Below, one piece after another: positions 33,615 to 42,772 of a stretch of 64,000 nucleotides of DNA; the stretch's first letter is position 1, and each line of letters starts with the position of its first letter. The notes under the pieces were generated by a model. The model saw only the letters and a program-made list of their open reading frames with translations, was not told where the DNA came from and searched no databases. The position numbers were made by a program, and so were the translations under genes. The DNA comes from Roseimaritima ulvae. Lineage in GTDB: Bacteria > Planctomycetota > Planctomycetia > Pirellulales > Pirellulaceae. The stretch lies in contig NZ_CP042914.1 in the NCBI RefSeq assembly GCF_008065135.1, positions 3,825,404 to 3,889,403 on the forward strand, read 5' to 3'.

Positions 33615-35555
33615 CTATTTCAGTCCCACCGACAGCCAACCGTCACGGGCCGTGATCGTGCGGGGATAGATGGTCAGCCCGCCGACTTCCTCAAGCGGCA
33701 ACTCGATGGGCCGATTCAGGATTGCCGGGGGAAAGGCGTTGCGGAAGGCGATTTGGATATTGCGTTTGATCGCCACTTGCGTGACGCTCAACCGGCCTCG
33801 ACCAGGAAATGCGACGTCCACGTCGCCCTGACGCAGCAGGTAGACCTTGTCCTCGAAATACGTTGGCTTGTAAACGGCCGTGATTTCGACGGATCGATCC
33901 AGTTCCCGCGAAGCTTGGCTGAATCGTCTGCCTCGCACGCCCACTCGCAGCGTGTCGTCGCGAGCTTCGAAAATCAAGGGACGGAAACCGGCGAATTCAA
34001 TTTCAAAAGACTCCAACGCTTCCGCGTCGATCGGCTGATCGTCCTCCATCGGCGGCGGCGTCACGAACGGTTCCGGCAACGGTTTCTCCTCATCCTCGGG
34101 CGACCGCAAGCCGTCCAGCAGCGACTCGATCTGCTCGCGGTTCATCGTGCGGCCCGCCAACACCTGCGACGCCACGTTGTCGATCGCCGATTCGTGGAAT
34201 TGAGCACCAATATAGGTGTCGGAGCTCAACCCCGGAGGCGTGGTCAACGCCAGCACTTGGTCCGGTTCGGCTTGTCGCAGATCGACGTACACAAATGAGT
34301 CGCTGGCGTACATCTGTCGCGTCGGCACCGAAACGTCGAGTCGTCCAAAGGTCTTTTCGATGTCGTTCATCGGCAACTCCAGAGAGCGGCCGGCAAACCG
34401 CGACGTCTCGCGGTCGAATTCGCCGCCCACTTGCTGTTGCAGCTTCCGCACCGAGATCTGTTCCGCTCGCGGCTTCTGCTCGGCCGCGCGCCGCGAAGCG
34501 ATCTTGCGGACCAGCCGTAAGCGATGATTGACCCGTTGAATATTGGTGTTCAGTTGAGCCTCGGCATACGTGGGCTCCAACTGAATGCCTTGTTCGCTGA
34601 CCAGCAAGGTTCGGCGAGCCATCACGTTGCCGTGCGAAAGCGTGTTTAAGCTGACCGGGCCGTTGTAGCCGGTGTTGCGGGCCGTGAAATTGCCCATCAT
34701 GGACAGCTGAATGCGGACGGTGTCGTACGAGGGAACCAAATTCGCCTGCACCGAACCGATCAGCGTGGCGTTGCCGATCACTCGGGTTCCCAGGATACAA
34801 TCGTTCACCGGCTGCGTCCGATTGATCGACCGCGAGGCGATGCGATTGATTAACGGTTCTCCGATCATCAACCGAATGTTGGGCTGCGAAAATTTGCCGC
34901 GAAGGATCGACAAGACGGCGTCGTCCTGGCCGGCTTCGTCCAACAAGTCCAACACGACGGACAGTGACGCAGCGTCTTCGGCTTCGGGCACATCCTGCAT
35001 TTCCCGCATTCGTGCGGCTAACTTGTCCAGTTGCCCCGCCAGGATCTCGATCGTGCGGTCACGGCGGCGAAAGCGAGCGGCCGATTCCAACCGCCGTAGC
35101 GACCGACGCAATCGACGCATCGCCGGCAGGTCCAGACCCGCCAGGTTACGGCTCATACGAAGCTGCAGCTGTTCGGCTAGCTGGCGCTGCTGCGTTGCGT
35201 TATCGGCTTGTTTAATCGCCTGCTGTAGGGGAGCGATGTTCAAGTAGCGGAACCAAGCGGCACGGTTTTCGTCATCTGTGTGCTGACGCAGATAATCGTC
35301 CAGAGCCTCGAGTTGTTGCAATACCTCGGCTTGAGCGGCCTCCAGATCCGGCAATTTCGCGGCATCCAAACCCTCTTTGGCGGCCAAAATTCTGTCCGCC
35401 AACTCCGCGCGCTGCTCCGCGTCAATCTGGCCAAAGGCCCGCGGCTGGTCCAGCCCCGCCAGGCCGAAACATCCAAAACCGATCAATCCGATGCCAAGAT
35501 TAACCACCCACGTCCGAATGGAGTGATGAGCCTGACGTAAAATACAACCTAGCAT
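33615..35555 (-). CDS. Large secreted planctomycete protein of unknown function
   Basis: The best start is the ATG at 35555 (MLGCILRQAHHSIRTWVVNL), giving 646 residues with a signal-like hydrophobic segment ending near AFGQ; upstream starts at 35609 and 35624 are possible. A helical coiled-coil region (about 45-200, with QAEVLQQLEALDDYL and RRLRRSLRRLESAARFRR) is followed by a beta-rich region with segments such as TRVIGNATLIGSVQANLVPS. No enzymatic motif is seen. It may be a cell-surface or envelope protein. Long homologues of unknown role are found in other Pirellulaceae by my recollection of the style, which I could not check. Confidence 0.7.
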   Translation of the reverse strand: MLGCILRQAHHSIRTWVVNLGIGLIGFGCFGLAGLDQPRAFGQIDAEQRAELADRILAAKEGLDAAKLPDLEAAQAEVLQQLEALDDYLRQHTDDENRAAWFRYLNIAPLQQAIKQADNATQQRQLAEQLQLRMSRNLAGLDLPAMRRLRRSLRRLESAARFRRRDRTIEILAGQLDKLAARMREMQDVPEAEDAASLSVVLDLLDEAGQDDAVLSILRGKFSQPNIRLMIGEPLINRIASRSINRTQPVNDCILGTRVIGNATLIGSVQANLVPSYDTVRIQLSMMGNFTARNTGYNGPVSLNTLSHGNVMARRTLLVSEQGIQLEPTYAEAQLNTNIQRVNHRLRLVRKIASRRAAEQKPRAEQISVRKLQQQVGGEFDRETSRFAGRSLELPMNDIEKTFGRLDVSVPTRQMYASDSFVYVDLRQAEPDQVLALTTPPGLSSDTYIGAQFHESAIDNVASQVLAGRTMNREQIESLLDGLRSPEDEEKPLPEPFVTPPPMEDDQPIDAEALESFEIEFAGFRPLIFEARDDTLRVGVRGRRFSQASRELDRSVEITAVYKPTYFEDKVYLLRQGDVDVAFPGRGRLSVTQVAIKRNIQIAFRNAFPPAILNRPIELPLEEVGGLTIYPRTITARDGWLSVGLK

Positions 35556-35744
35556 TCCCCAGTCCTTTATGTTTACCAGTGCCCGCGTCTTGTCCAGAGT
35601 TATTTTCATCAGGGCTAAAGGCATTGTAAACCGTCGGGGCTCGTCAATCGCCCCGGCAAGTGCGAAATTGAGGGAACGTTAGAGCCAATCGTCTCCCCGC
35701 CCCCGCCGCGCGGGACGTGAAGTGTATTAATGCCGGATTCACTT

Positions 35745-35850
35745 CACTCTCCCTCTGGGAGAGTCGAGCGTCAGCGAGGAGAGGGCGACCGCGCCGCTGC
35801 CAAAGAACCTCCCCTCGCTAAGGCTCGACCCTCCTTAAAAAGGAGGGTGA
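35745..35850. repeat. Two CCCTCCCC-type repeats upstream of TerB-like gene
   Basis: An inverted copy (35745-35790, CTCTCCCTCTGGGAGAG) and a direct copy (35808-35850, with palindrome CCCTCCTTAAAAAGGAGGG) occupy the gap 35556-35977. The rest of this gap should contain the promoters of two divergent genes. Confidence 0.8.
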
Positions 35851-35977
35851 AGGAAGCGGCCCCAAGGTCCAATGCTGCAGAAATTCATTTCACGTCCCCA
35901 GCGGATTGCGGGAAGGTGAGGGGTTAAACTTACACGCGTATCCGCTTCCTCTTCTCTCTTGATGGAGTCCCCACGCC

Positions 35978-36550
35978 ATGTCCGACCAGCTCCACAGCTC
36001 AGAACGCCAATTGAACGAAAAGTTTTACGCGGATGTCGACGAGAAGTTGGTGAAGGATTTGCGGGAGGATTTGGGGGACGACGTCGATGCCCGGGCCTTG
36101 GCTGCCGCGACGGGAATTGTCGACAGCGATCTGGTGACCGAACTGGTGCGTTTGGGCGTTTCGGCTGAAACGTTGGCGGCCTTCCGGATGATCCCGCTAT
36201 TGCATGTGGCTTGGTGCGACGGTCAACTACAACCTTCCGAACGCGAGGTTCTGTTGGATGCCGCCTGCCGCCGCAACATGGCTCGCGGATCGGCCGCCTA
36301 CCGGGTGTTGGATGAATGGATGGAACGCCCGCCGCGCAGCGAATTGATGACGGCTTGGAAGAAGTATTTGGAAGAGATGTGTGACGGTTTATCGTCGACG
36401 GCGATTTCGGTATTGCGAAGCGAGATTGTGGGTCAAGCCGAGATGGTCGCGCAAGCCGCCGGCGGCATCCTCGGCATCGCCGCAACCAGCAAAGCCGAAA
36501 AGAAGGCCCTGGAAACCATCCGCACCGCCTTCAACCAAGCCGCCGCCTAA
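35978..36550 (+). CDS. TerB-like protein
   Basis: The 190-residue protein carries an all-helical TerB-like segment (about 65-180) with the recognisable IPLLHVAWCDGQLQPSERE metal-binding-type motif (Asp in WCDG and following Glu). TerB-like domains are widespread and linked to membrane stress, tellurite resistance and metal sensing, but no ter operon is present. An N-terminal helical part is of unknown role. It converges on a DUF4432 gene with a strong bidirectional hairpin between. Confidence 0.72.
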   Translation: MSDQLHSSERQLNEKFYADVDEKLVKDLREDLGDDVDARALAAATGIVDSDLVTELVRLGVSAETLAAFRMIPLLHVAWCDGQLQPSEREVLLDAACRRNMARGSAAYRVLDEWMERPPRSELMTAWKKYLEEMCDGLSSTAISVLRSEIVGQAEMVAQAAGGILGIAATSKAEKKALETIRTAFNQAAA

Positions 36551-36558
36551 GGTCGTAA

Positions 36559-36649
36559 GGTCGTCGTTCGCTCCGCGAACGCAACGAAACAAAGCGCAAC
36601 GAAAGGCACAGGCGGTGGATTCGTTGTGTTCGCGGAGCGAACAACGACC
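36559..36649. terminator. Bidirectional terminator, 29-bp inverted repeat
   Basis: Arms at 36559-36587 and 36621-36649 pair with only two differences (GGTCGTCGTTCGCTCCGCGA against its complement). Each arm contains TTCGCTCCGCGAA, a small hairpin of its own that recurs in the 67-bp tRNA-associated repeat (TTTCGCTCCGCGAAA). It lies between convergent genes and ends two bases before the DUF4432 stop. Confidence 0.75.
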
Positions 36650-36650
36650 A

Positions 36651-37748
36651 TTAACCAAACTGCTGGGTTGCGTAGTCCGCTACGTCGACGGCCGTTGTCA
36701 TCGGTTGCAGCCGCACGCGAAACGTGACCGACTCGCCGGCCTCCAGCGTGACCACTCGGCCCGCCGCGGTTTCTTCGCCACGCGTGTTGGGCAGATTGGT
36801 CGCTGGCTCGATGCCCACCACGTAGCCGTCATCCATCGCTGCGGTATTCTTCCAAACGACCAGCTGAGGCAGCGTGCGGGTGTCGAACTGGACGCCCAAC
36901 CCCAACGTCCCATCCGCGGATTTCAACAACGCCGCAGAATGCACTCCGTCGGAACTTTCGGGCGTGACAAAGTACACGCGTTCGGCGTACCCGCTTTGAG
37001 GCTCACCGATTTGATTCCACTGAGCAATCTCGGCTTGCGACTGTTCGTCTTTTCCTTTGACTTCTTGGCTGGCCACCTGCAGCTCGGCGCCCGGACCCAG
37101 CACCGGCGGACCCACGTTGATGTGGTACAGCATTTGCGCCGTGGCCGCTCGGGATAAACCGTTGGTGACCGTGTCTTCGATTTCGACCGACGTTTCTCCG
37201 GCCGTCACGGTCAACCGACTGCGCAGTTCCAGGCGTTTGATGAACAGCCGAGCTTCGGTGACCACGCCCTCCAGCGTCAGCCGCCCAGACTCCGGATCCA
37301 CTTCGACCTTTAGCACGCTGGCCGGCAGGTTGGCGATGCGGCCATGCAGCGGATACTCCAGTTGTCCCGCGTCGTTCCACTGTGGGGCGCCGTTGCTTTC
37401 CAAACCGCAGCGGACCAGCAACTCGTCAAAGCCTTCCAGCCAACCGATGCCGCCGGGATCAAACACCGGCACCAAACTCGGGTGCACCGGTCCGGCGACG
37501 GGCGACTGCCAACCGAATCGTTTGCCTGCGGATTCCATTCGCCAGATCGCCATGCCTCGCGAGGGCAACACGATGACTCGCACAGCGCCGGTGTCGATCG
37601 AAACGACTTCCACACCCGCGGCGGCTCCGTCGACAAAATGGCCTCGACGCAGCGTGATCGTGCCTTTGGTCGTGGAACAATTCACCGCGCACAAGCTGGG
37701 TTCGTCTTCCCACCGCACACGTTCCGCCGCGATCTGTTCAAAATCCAT
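36651..37748 (-). CDS. DUF4432 aldose 1-epimerase-like protein
   Basis: The 365-residue protein has the galactose mutarotase-like beta-sandwich pattern: SRGMAIWRM near residue 65, GFDELLVRCGLESNGAP (about 108-124), HGRIANLP near 136, MLYHINVGPPVLGPGAE (about 209-225) and VGIEPATNLP (about 319-328). These match DUF4432. Members are thought to act on sugars; no reaction is proven. It begins about 26 bases before the DUF1598 gene on the same strand, hence possibly co-transcribed. Confidence 0.85.
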   Translation of the reverse strand: MDFEQIAAERVRWEDEPSLCAVNCSTTKGTITLRRGHFVDGAAAGVEVVSIDTGAVRVIVLPSRGMAIWRMESAGKRFGWQSPVAGPVHPSLVPVFDPGGIGWLEGFDELLVRCGLESNGAPQWNDAGQLEYPLHGRIANLPASVLKVEVDPESGRLTLEGVVTEARLFIKRLELRSRLTVTAGETSVEIEDTVTNGLSRAATAQMLYHINVGPPVLGPGAELQVASQEVKGKDEQSQAEIAQWNQIGEPQSGYAERVYFVTPESSDGVHSAALLKSADGTLGLGVQFDTRTLPQLVVWKNTAAMDDGYVVGIEPATNLPNTRGEETAAGRVVTLEAGESVTFRVRLQPMTTAVDVADYATQQFG

Positions 37749-37774
37749 TCAATTCCATCCCACAACGAACAACC

Positions 37775-39451
37775 TTACTTCCCCGCGTTCCACCACCAGC
37801 GATCCAGCGAAGCGGGACGGAAGGTGTCGCTGGGACGCGACGAAGCCAAGCTGTCGTAGGTTTCCAGTTTTCCCGTCAGGGTCTGGGAACTGTCGACTAA
37901 TACGCCACCGCTGGCAACGATGATATGGTGTCGCTTGCCACGATGTTTGACAGTATGCATGACCGCAATCGAATCAACAACTCGGGGCGTCGGCAGCGTG
38001 GCGATGGTGCTGGCCGAGTCATGGGCCAGCGGTCCCAGCACCTGTTGCATGGCTTGAGCATCCATGTGTTGTCGCACCAGTTCCGACACGCAAGCGATCG
38101 CGTACATGCCTTCCAGTGAACTGTAGATCGGGTACTTCATCGCGATCGCATCGAAGTGTTGATTAAACGCGGCGGTGAAAGCACGGCTGCGAGGATCCAC
38201 GGCGGCAACATGTCGATTGCCCAGTTGGTCGGGACGCTGATCTTCACTGGCCAGCTTGATCGGGCGACCGACTAATTGGAAGGTGTTGCGATCGGCATCG
38301 GCGCGGATCGAAATCGGATTGGCGGTAAACCACAATCGCAGCAGTTGGCCGTCGGGTGGCCCCTGAGCGATCATCTTGGTGACCACGTCCAGGTAGTTGG
38401 GAACGCCGCGTGGCATCGGTTGCTGTCCCAACGCCAGCTGCTTCATATGCCGGTCGGCTTCGACCAACATCCAACCCAGCGGTCCATCGCCGGTGGTGCC
38501 GAATACCGAAACCGTTTGACGTCCCAGAGCGGTTTGCAACGCGTCGGCGGCGTTACCGATCGGAATCTTGTCTTGTTGAATCTGGGCCGCCACCGCCATC
38601 GAACGCGCGATGCCTTCGTTGGTGGGATCGATGGTGCAGCCAAACGATTGGCGATCGAAAACCGAACGCACCACCGCCATCACGACCGGCAGCTGCAACG
38701 TCGCGGCGCCGGTTTTGCGGTCACGCGGCCAGCCGTTCGATGTTTCGATGCCTCCCACCGCCCCGGCCAGCAGAATGTCCGGTTTGGCTTCGTCGATCAT
38801 TACGTACTCAATGCGGCTCAACCCGCCGACGTTATACAGCGATTCGCTGGGCGGCTGACCCAACGTCTGCAAACGGATCCATTCCTGTGCCAGCCGTCGC
38901 AACGACACGACTCGCAGCGGCGAGGGTTGCCGCCAATCGTTTGCGTCGGCGTTGGACGCGGCGGTACCCAGTAGAGCGGCGATGTCGTCCAACGACGCGC
39001 CGGCCGCCTGCAGATCCGAGTCCCGCACCAGACCTTCGGCATCGACAAAGATGCCGCCCGGATAAGGCGCCATTGTGCTCGGGCCGCCCAACGCTTCCCA
39101 AGTATCCGGAGCGACCGTGGTTTCGATCAGGCTCATCAGCTGGGTGAAGTCCGCCAAACTGCCGCCGCCGCGAACGCCTTGGATGGCGGCGGCTTGTTGA
39201 CCAGGATCGCCGATCGAAGCGATCGAACGCGATGCTGCCAGCGGATCGCCCGACAAACTCTGTTGCAGAGCCAAGCCGGAGAGCCGGCCGTCACGTTGGG
39301 CGCCCGCCAGACCGTCGGCTGCCGCGCGAGCCAATCCGAACTCGCCAGCGGCCACCGGCCCAAGGGCGTCTTGGGGAACCGCGAGCGGGGAGACGAGCAG
39401 CAGCAGGACAACACCCAGTCCCGCAACACAAACACAACGCAATCGCTTCAT
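37775..39451 (-). CDS. DUF1598 secreted protein
   Basis: From the ATG at 39451 (MKRLRCVCVAGLGVVLLLLV) the protein has 558 residues with a clear signal peptide. The body shows DUF1598 features, including GGIFVDAEGLVRDSD, RLSRIEYVMIDEAKPDIL-like sequence and the repeated WRRYLV-style helices replaced here by LVEADRHMKQLALGQQP. DUF1598 is nearly restricted to Planctomycetes and of unknown function. The alternative start at 39532 would hide the signal peptide. Confidence 0.8.
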   Translation of the reverse strand: MKRLRCVCVAGLGVVLLLLVSPLAVPQDALGPVAAGEFGLARAAADGLAGAQRDGRLSGLALQQSLSGDPLAASRSIASIGDPGQQAAAIQGVRGGGSLADFTQLMSLIETTVAPDTWEALGGPSTMAPYPGGIFVDAEGLVRDSDLQAAGASLDDIAALLGTAASNADANDWRQPSPLRVVSLRRLAQEWIRLQTLGQPPSESLYNVGGLSRIEYVMIDEAKPDILLAGAVGGIETSNGWPRDRKTGAATLQLPVVMAVVRSVFDRQSFGCTIDPTNEGIARSMAVAAQIQQDKIPIGNAADALQTALGRQTVSVFGTTGDGPLGWMLVEADRHMKQLALGQQPMPRGVPNYLDVVTKMIAQGPPDGQLLRLWFTANPISIRADADRNTFQLVGRPIKLASEDQRPDQLGNRHVAAVDPRSRAFTAAFNQHFDAIAMKYPIYSSLEGMYAIACVSELVRQHMDAQAMQQVLGPLAHDSASTIATLPTPRVVDSIAVMHTVKHRGKRHHIIVASGGVLVDSSQTLTGKLETYDSLASSRPSDTFRPASLDRWWWNAGK

Positions 39452-39557
39452 CGGACAATCCATAACCGGGCAAGTGAGAAAAGGGAACCGCATCACGGGT
39501 ATTTGTGTTCTAACATAAACCAACCCGATCACGCCAATTTTTCACCGCCCCAAAAAC

Positions 39558-39625
39558 GTAGCCGAAGTCGCCAGACTTTGGACCGTCCCCCCTCCCCCGT
39601 CGTAGCATGGGCCCCCGGCCCGTGC
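39558..39625. repeat. GTAGCCGAAGTCGCC and CGTAGCATGGG repeats
   Basis: One copy of CGTAGCCGAAGTCGCCAGAC (39558) and one CGTAGCATGGGCCCC element (39600) lie between DUF1598 and the prenyltransferase-like gene. Confidence 0.8.
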
Positions 39626-39663
39626 AGATCCTCAGAATTCCGGCGAGTTCAGCCTCGCCCCGC

Positions 39664-41568
39664 TTACAGATCCCCGGGCACAAAATCGTTGGGCCCCGGT
39701 TCGCGTTGCTTGACCGCGGCGGGTTTCTGGTTCAGCGCGTACAGCGGCAGGTGGCGATAATAGACCTCCAAGCAATAGATCGACAGGCAGGTCGTATACA
39801 GGCGCCCGCCGGAATTTCCCCAGCGACTACCCTGAGGCGACCAACTGCCGGCCTCGCGACCGCTGCGGACCTGAGCGTCTGGCAGTTGAGACTTCATCCG
39901 TGCATTCCAACGGGTCCACGGTGCGCCGCCGTAATGATGCAGCACCTGGGTGGCGTAATACCAGTAGTAATAGTTGCCTTCTTCGATATTGAAGTTGTAG
40001 TTGGTGGTAATCGTTTCGACGGCTTCCACCAAAGCCGGATGATCGCGTTGCCAACCCAAGTACTGGCGGCACAATAAACCTTCGGCGGTCATCGTGGGCG
40101 AAGCCGTGCCGCGTTCCTGGTAGGAGTACGCTGCGCCGTCATAGGACTGCACCAAGTCGAGGTATTCGTCGACCTTGTACATCACCTGCGGGTCGACTTC
40201 CAAGCCGGCCGAGCGCGCACTTTCCAGAGCCATCACGAACCAGCCGGTTACCGACAAGTCGGCACCGATCCGCGGTTCGTATCTCCAGCCCCCGCTGCGG
40301 CTCTGAGCTCGCTCGGCATATTTGACCGCTTTCTGGGCAGGTTCGCGAAGCCAGGAATCCTGGGTCATCGCATACAGTTCGCTGATCGCGATCGTGCATT
40401 GAGCTTGCGCGTAAGCGCGGGCATGGCGGACGCGGGTGCCACTGGCGAAGAAGCCTTCACGGTCTTGTTGGTTAAGCAGGAATTTGGTGCCGCGTTCAAC
40501 TTCTTTGGCGTACTTGCCCGTCAGGTGCGTATTGCCGTCCCCTTGAAAAGCCAGCAACGCCATCGCCGTGGCCGCCGCCTTGTTCTCACTGGTTGCCCCG
40601 TCCAAATACGGTCCCGTCAAACTCCACGATCCGTCGCGACGCTGTTGTTTCTTCAACCAAGCCAGTCCCGCGTCGACCGCTTCCACCGTCGTCGCGTCGC
40701 CTCCGTACGCTGCCAGTAGGGCGCTCTTCATCGCCCCGCTGCGACCGGTAACCATCGGCTTGATCGGTATGTTGCCCGCCTCCAGCGGTACGTTCATCGT
40801 CGACAGCGGTTCCGGATCGGGCAGATCCATCAAGGGCATATCCGACGGATCGGGCAGCTCTACCGGCGTGTCGACGGGAAGGTCATCAAAGGATTCCACC
40901 ATCGAATCCATGGGGTCTTCCATTTGGAATTCCGACAATTCATCGCTGTCGCTTTCCTCGGTTGCCGGGCCCAAGGTCAACACCACGCGGCCGATGCGGT
41001 GGCCGGCCGGAGAAGCTAACAGAGCCAACAACAACAGTACGACCAAGTGGATCACCAGACTGATCAGCCACGACGGTGCCTCGCGCAGCGTTTCTTCGAC
41101 CAGATCCTCCTCTTCGGCTTCCGCTTCGGCCTGCTCCTCGGCGATGCCCTGCAGTTCCCCCTTCCAGCGAATGCCTTTGGCGGAACCGACGCCGGTGGCC
41201 GGAGCCTGATTGCCTGCGGCGGCTGCAGCGGCGGGACCGGAAGCGGATGCAACGGCAGCGGGTTGAACCGCTGCGGCCGTGCGAGCGTTGGGACGCGGCG
41301 GGCGAATCGCAGCCGGCGTGGCGGCCGGTGGAGGGGGCGGCGGGACGGCACGCGACGCCGAACCCTTAGCTACGCCCGATGAACCGGCCACTGCCGGTGG
41401 CCCCGAAACTGCGGGCGGACCTTGAGTCGCTGGAGGAGCAGCCGGCGCTGGCGCCCCTGGGGGGGGCGACGATTGCGAAGCGGAGCGAGACGCGGCGCCG
41501 GGAGGTGGTGGCGGTGGAGGCCCCGCCTCGAACGCGTCTATATCGGTATCGGTTTGCGAACCGGCCAA
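39664..41568 (-). CDS. Membrane-anchored prenyltransferase/terpenoid-cyclase-fold protein
   Basis: The protein has 634 residues and starts at a TTG (41568) supported by a GGGAG site eight bases away; no ATG exists before the in-frame upstream stop. A Pro/Ala-rich cytoplasmic part (1-165) precedes one membrane span (WLISLVIHLVVLLLLALLAS, about 171-190) and an acidic linker (about 205-260). The C-terminal 320 residues are alpha-barrel repeats of the squalene/prenyltransferase type, seen in VDAGLAWLKKQQRRDGSWSL, GTKFLLNQQDREGFFASG and AVKYAERAQSRSGGWRYEP. The catalytic DxDD motif of squalene cyclases is not seen, so it is probably a binding protein and not a cyclase. Such proteins are frequent in planctomycetes. 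Confidence 0.82.
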   Translation of the reverse strand: MAGSQTDTDIDAFEAGPPPPPPPGAASRSASQSSPPPGAPAPAAPPATQGPPAVSGPPAVAGSSGVAKGSASRAVPPPPPPAATPAAIRPPRPNARTAAAVQPAAVASASGPAAAAAAGNQAPATGVGSAKGIRWKGELQGIAEEQAEAEAEEEDLVEETLREAPSWLISLVIHLVVLLLLALLASPAGHRIGRVVLTLGPATEESDSDELSEFQMEDPMDSMVESFDDLPVDTPVELPDPSDMPLMDLPDPEPLSTMNVPLEAGNIPIKPMVTGRSGAMKSALLAAYGGDATTVEAVDAGLAWLKKQQRRDGSWSLTGPYLDGATSENKAAATAMALLAFQGDGNTHLTGKYAKEVERGTKFLLNQQDREGFFASGTRVRHARAYAQAQCTIAISELYAMTQDSWLREPAQKAVKYAERAQSRSGGWRYEPRIGADLSVTGWFVMALESARSAGLEVDPQVMYKVDEYLDLVQSYDGAAYSYQERGTASPTMTAEGLLCRQYLGWQRDHPALVEAVETITTNYNFNIEEGNYYYWYYATQVLHHYGGAPWTRWNARMKSQLPDAQVRSGREAGSWSPQGSRWGNSGGRLYTTCLSIYCLEVYYRHLPLYALNQKPAAVKQREPGPNDFVPGDL

Positions 41569-41843
41569 AACGCAGTCTCCCGGAGCGAAGCGATGAAATC
41601 AAGAAAAGTTACGAGTGCGGGGGCGGACCAGCGGTAAGCAAAAAAATGCTGCTGGCCGGACCCGCACTGTCATTGTCCTAGTATAAGGAACAACAAGCAA
41701 AATAGGGGAATCTGCTCCATGAATCGCGGTCAAAGCCCGTTTTTTGTGGGGAATTGACGGAAAAAACGGACCAATGAGTCGCGTCGAACCGAAGAGGTTG
41801 CGTAGAGCTTTCAAGAAATCTTCATCAGCGGGCTCGGACCCGG

Positions 41844-41870
41844 TTGACAAAAGTCGAGCTTCGATAGATA
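41844..41870 (+). promoter_or_regulatory. Candidate promoter of tRNA-fMet gene
   Basis: A consensus -35 TTGACA (41844-41849) is followed after 15 bases by TAGATA (41865-41870); the shifted hexamer GATAGT would give 17 bases. The tRNA starts 51 bases downstream. Confidence 0.45.
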
Positions 41871-41921
41871 GTTCTACCACGGTTGCGGCAGCGACCGAAA
41901 CCATCAAAACCACCAAAACAT

Positions 41922-41993
<72 letters not shown>

Positions 41994-41995
<2 letters not shown>

Positions 41996-42060
41996 CTTTT
42001 GGTCGCCTTTCGCTCCGCGAAAGCAGCGCCACGAACTCAAAGGCCGGCATGCCCAGCATG
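41994..42060 (+). repeat. Left copy of 67-bp direct repeat (attachment-site-like)
   Basis: This 67-base segment starts at the last two bases of the tRNA (AACTTTTGGTCGCC...) and ends GCCCAGCATG. It is identical to 54555-54621. It contains a hairpin (CTTTCGC/GCGAAAG) and the first half of the terminator stem. Position at a tRNA 3' end and exact duplication 12.5 kb away are hallmarks of an integrated island. Confidence 0.9.
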
Positions 42061-42072
42061 TCGGCCTTTTTT
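42039..42072 (+). terminator. Rho-independent terminator after tRNA-fMet
   Basis: Stem AAGGCCGGCATGC pairs with GCATGTCGGCCTT over 13 positions (one G-T), around a CCA loop, followed by six T. It terminates the tRNA transcript. The right copy at 54600-54635 has one mismatch (CCGTCC) but also a T run. Confidence 0.85.
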
Positions 42073-42509
42073 CGTATTTACCCAGTAAATCGCAGTGTTT
42101 GCCAGCTCCACGCTGCCCCGCTTCATTCTTGGTTTCTTGGCGGCAGAGATTCTCCTGGACGGCCCTGGGTTATGCGATAGCGGCGTTTTAGGCCGTTTTC
42201 TTGGTTTCTCCGTTTCTCTGTTCGTCCGGGTTATCTCCCGTCCGACTCTCCCAGACGGTCAGGATACGAAACGCTTGTGACCAAGCAAAACACTGAGTTT
42301 TTGCATCAGTCGCAACGTAGGGGGTGACGAACGGCTCAGCTTGCAGGCTGTCGGTTTAATCGTTTAACCCGCAGCCGAAGGCGCAGGCGAATACGTTAAC
42401 TGCCGCCACGGGCCAGTCATCGCACCTTGCACTTCGACGCAACGATTAAATCGACAGCCTGCTTGCGGCTAAGAAACAGAGAAATGCCGGGTAATAGAAA
42501 GGCAATGCC
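42073..42509. other. Island left end: non-coding region
   Basis: No gene is seen. The region holds a long inverted repeat (42343-42462) and GTTTC/CTCC-rich sequence. Base composition looks less GC-rich than the flanking chromosome. Confidence 0.5.
42343..42462. repeat. 22-bp inverted repeat with 76-base loop
   Basis: Left arm 42343-42364 (GCAGGCTGTCGGTTTAATCG...) and right arm 42441-42462 (its complement, ...CGACAGCCTGC) differ at one base. The loop is GC-rich with shorter internal pairing. It lies at the left edge of the island, upstream of the nucleotidyltransferase pair, and could be a folded single-strand element or a remnant of a mobile element end. Confidence 0.7.
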
Positions 42510-42770
42510 ATGCAGCCCTATACGACCGACACGTCCCGTGAAGCCGAGGCGATTCAATTGGAATTGTTGCGGCGGATGTCACCGGCGGATCGAATCGCCA
42601 AGATGTGCAATCTTTCGGCGAGCCTGCGTCGGATGGCGTTCGACGCAATTCGCCGCCGTCACCCCAAAATTGGCGAAAGCGAAGTACGGTTGAAATTCAT
42701 CGAACTGACCTACGGCAAAGAACTCGCCGATGCCGTTCGCGATCACCTACGGCATCGCGAAGGAGCCTGA
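42510..42770 (+). CDS. 86-aa partner of nucleotidyltransferase
   Basis: The small helical, charged protein (MQPYTTDTSREAEAIQLELL ... LRHREGA) ends three bases before the GTG start of the nucleotidyltransferase-like gene, with which it must be co-translated. By position it could be the antitoxin or accessory subunit of the pair. A family name is not certain. Confidence 0.72.
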   Translation: MQPYTTDTSREAEAIQLELLRRMSPADRIAKMCNLSASLRRMAFDAIRRRHPKIGESEVRLKFIELTYGKELADAVRDHLRHREGA

Positions 42771-42772
42771 AC

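Noticed and set aside
42343-42462. Possible integron attC site
   Set aside because: The arms and loop do not show the RYYYAAC and GTTRRRY boxes in order, and no integrase gene is present.
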